Source of the DNA: Yersinia frederiksenii ATCC 33641
Lineage (GTDB): Bacteria; Pseudomonadota; Gammaproteobacteria; Enterobacterales; Enterobacteriaceae
Length of the DNA: 64,000 nt
Direction of reading: 5' to 3'
Assembly (NCBI RefSeq): GCF_000754805.1
Contig: NZ_KN150731.1
Span: forward strand, 3,707,886-3,771,885
The notes below the pieces were generated by a model. The model made no database searches. It was not told where the DNA came from and was given only the letters and a program-made list of their open reading frames with translations. Made by a program: the position numbers and the translations under genes. Below, piece after piece: positions 62,079 through 64,000 of the stretch. Position 1 is the first letter of the stretch. Each line of letters starts with the position of its first letter.

Positions 62079-63007
62079 TGAAAGCCTATTTACCCATGGA
62101 ACAGTCCCATTTGACAGCACCGGATCACACCCGGCGCAGACTACTCACCGCATTGGCATTATCGCCGTTACTCTATTCATTGCCGGGATGGGCAGTGAAC
62201 CACCCTAAAGTTGATAGCCGCCGGGTGGTGGCACTGGAGTGGATGCCTGTTGAGCTACTGCTGGCTCTAGGGGTTACTCCCTACGGCGTGGCGGATATAC
62301 ATACTTATCGTTTATGGGTGGAAGAGCCAGAACTGCCAGCCAGTGTCATTGATGTTGGGTTGCGCACAGAACCCAATTTGGAGTTGCTCCAGCAAATGGC
62401 GCCGTCACTGATCCTGATGTCCGAAGGGTTTGGCCCCTCGCCAGAAAAACTCGCGCCTATCGCTCCTTCAATGAGTTTCTCTTTTAATAAAGAGGGCAGT
62501 TCACCGCTGATAACAGGCAAAGACTCGTTGCGTGCGTTGGGTCAGCGTTTGGGGTTGGAAGCTGCGGCAGAACAACATATCAACGATTTTAACCACTTTA
62601 TGCAAGCGGCTCGGCAGCGCCTATTTGATGATGGAAAAACATCATTATTGATGTTTACGCTATTAGATACTCGCCATGCCTTGATTATTGGGCAAGGTAG
62701 CTTGTTCCAGGATGTATTAAACGAATTGAATATCAAAAACGCCTGGCAAGGTGAGACCAATCTCTGGGGCAGCACTGTAGTTGGTATTGAACGTTTAGCC
62801 ACGATAAAACCGACCCGAGCAATTTGTTTTGTTCATGGTAATAGTGAAATGTTACAGCAGGTTAGCAATACGCCATTATGGCAATCAATGTCGTTTGTGC
62901 GCCAAAACCAATTGCAGATACTGCCAGCAGCTTGGTTCTATGGCGCGACATTATCAGCTATGCGATTTGTGCGCCTCTTGGAGTCGGTTTGGGGTAAAAC
63001 TTCATGA
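62078..63007 (+). CDS. fhuD: Ferric hydroxamate periplasmic binding protein FhuD
   Basis: Binds ferric hydroxamates in the periplasm and delivers them to FhuB. 309 residues. The N-terminus carries TRRRLLTALALSPLLYSLPGWA, a signal with Arg residues that could be Tat type. Then VALEWMPVELLLALGVTPYGVAD and WVEEPELP match FhuD. Start ATG 62078 overlaps the fhuC stop; a second ATG 18 bases downstream is possible. Its stop overlaps fhuB. Confidence 0.94.
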   Translation: MKAYLPMEQSHLTAPDHTRRRLLTALALSPLLYSLPGWAVNHPKVDSRRVVALEWMPVELLLALGVTPYGVADIHTYRLWVEEPELPASVIDVGLRTEPNLELLQQMAPSLILMSEGFGPSPEKLAPIAPSMSFSFNKEGSSPLITGKDSLRALGQRLGLEAAAEQHINDFNHFMQAARQRLFDDGKTSLLMFTLLDTRHALIIGQGSLFQDVLNELNIKNAWQGETNLWGSTVVGIERLATIKPTRAICFVHGNSEMLQQVSNTPLWQSMSFVRQNQLQILPAAWFYGATLSAMRFVRLLESVWGKTS

Positions 63008-64000
63008 TGGCCACGAACCTACGTAAAAGCTGGCTTATGCCTGCCTGCTTACTTATCTTGCTGCTGATTATCGCCGTGGCGCTGACACTGCATAATTTTA
63101 ATCAGGTATTACCAGCCGCGCTTTGGGGTACTGCTTTATGGCAACCCGACAGCGACGATGTGCGGCAAATGTTATTTCATTACAGCCAACTTCCCCGCTT
63201 GGCTGTAGCTCTGCTCACTGGTGCGGGATTGGGGCTGGTGGGCGTTTTGTTCCAGCAAGTATTACGTAACCCACTGGCTGAACCGGCAACTCTGGGCGTG
63301 GCTGCGGGGGCTCAGCTTGGCCTGACTGTTGCTACGTTGTGGATGTTTCCCGGTGGTGAACTGACCCGCCAACTGGCTGCTATGGCAGGCGGCATTATTA
63401 TTGGCGTACTGGTATTTGGCGTGGCTTGGGGCAAACGGATGTCGCCAGTAACGCTAATTTTGGCGGGGTTGGTGCTAGGGCTTTACTGTAGCGCGGTCAG
63501 TAATCTGCTGGCGCTCTTTAATTATGACCAACTGCAAGGGCTATTCCTCTGGAGCAGTGGTGCACTGAATCAGCAGGATTGGAGTACGGTGCAGTTTTTG
63601 CTACCCCGATTGCTAATCACCAGTGTCTTAGCGGCATTATTAATTCGCCCACTCACTTTGTTGGGGCTGGATGATGGTGTTGCTCGCAATCTGGGATTAG
63701 GGTTGTCATTGGCACGATTGAGTGCTTTGGGGCTGGCTATAATTTTCAGCGCCATGTTGGTTAACGCTGTTGGTGTGATTGGTTTTATCGGTCTATTCGC
63801 TCCGCTGTTGGCGAAAATTTTGGGTGCCAGACGGCTATCGCAGCGCTTGATTTTGGCCCCAATATTAGGGGCTTTGCTGCTCTGGGTTACGGATCAAAGT
63901 ATCCTCTGGCTGGCACAAGTTTGGCAAGAGATCCCGACGGGGGCAGCAACTGCGTTGATTGGCGCGCCGCTATTGCTATGGCTATTACCGCGCTTACATA
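63004..64000 (+). CDS. fhuB: Ferric hydroxamate permease FhuB, N-terminal part
   Basis: Inner membrane permease made of two fused BtuC-like halves; only the first 332 codons are in the window and the frame runs off the end. ATG at 63004 overlaps the fhuD stop (ATGA). Visible family stretches are the PRLAVALLTGAGLGLVGVLF block, QQVLRNPLAEPATLGVAAGAQLG, and LVNAVGVIGFIGLFAPLLAK with the coupling-helix GxxxG pattern. The second half should lie beyond base 64000. Confidence 0.95.
   Translation, partial: MMATNLRKSWLMPACLLILLLIIAVALTLHNFNQVLPAALWGTALWQPDSDDVRQMLFHYSQLPRLAVALLTGAGLGLVGVLFQQVLRNPLAEPATLGVAAGAQLGLTVATLWMFPGGELTRQLAAMAGGIIIGVLVFGVAWGKRMSPVTLILAGLVLGLYCSAVSNLLALFNYDQLQGLFLWSSGALNQQDWSTVQFLLPRLLITSVLAALLIRPLTLLGLDDGVARNLGLGLSLARLSALGLAIIFSAMLVNAVGVIGFIGLFAPLLAKILGARRLSQRLILAPILGALLLWVTDQSILWLAQVWQEIPTGAATALIGAPLLLWLLPRLH

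Overview
The window is a 64 kb piece of a Yersinia-type enterobacterial chromosome. Gene order follows the Escherichia coli ftsZ-to-fhu (about 2-3.5 minute) region almost gene for gene, and proteins such as SecA, AcnB, LpxC and SpeD are near-identical in the parts I can compare from memory. Two full ERIC elements (126 and 127 bp) and one ERIC end are present. fhuCDB follows mrcB without fhuA, and a DUF721 gene sits between lpxC and secM. I favour the genus Yersinia; the species cannot be fixed from this sequence.

Layout. 1-5.5 kb: end of ftsZ, lpxC, an antisense DUF721 gene, secM and secA (division, lipid A, secretion). 5.6-9.1 kb: mutT, yacG, zapD, coaE and guaC. 9.2-12.4 kb: the type IV pilin-like cluster hofC-hofB-ppdD. 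12.5-15.2 kb: nadC, ampD and ampE. 15.3-17.7 kb: an accessory sugar operon with a GPH-family transporter and a GH43 glycosidase. 18-27.5 kb: aroP with TyrR boxes, then pdhR-aceE-aceF-lpd (pyruvate dehydrogenase complex), with a perfect PdhR operator and an ERIC element inside the operon.

27.6-32.7 kb is accessory: a secreted protein with an R-S-E ADP-ribosyltransferase signature, an AraC-family regulator and a FepA-like ferric-siderophore receptor, the last two divergent across a near-consensus Fur box. 33.1-37.2 kb: acnB, yacL and a yddG-like exporter. 37.5-39.2 kb: a collapsed contact-dependent-inhibition locus, in which a TpsA/CdiA start is joined out of frame to a CdiA C-terminal toxin followed by a very AT-rich immunity gene. 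39.2-48.1 kb: speD-speE, yacC, cueO (with a CueR operator), hpt, can, yadGH and yadE. 48.1-53.8 kb: panD, panC, an ERIC, panB, folK, pcnB (conserved AUU start) and gluQ. 53.8-64 kb: dksA, sfsA, thpR, hrpB, mrcB, and a Fur-boxed fhuC-fhuD-fhuB operon that runs off the end.

The most interesting parts are the putative ADP-ribosyltransferase exotoxin and the rearranged cdiA-CT/cdiI remnant. After these come the antisense DUF721 (DciA-like) gene in the lpxC-secM-secA cluster and the altered SecM arrest motif. All functional calls come from reading motifs and recalled family members; no database search was run.
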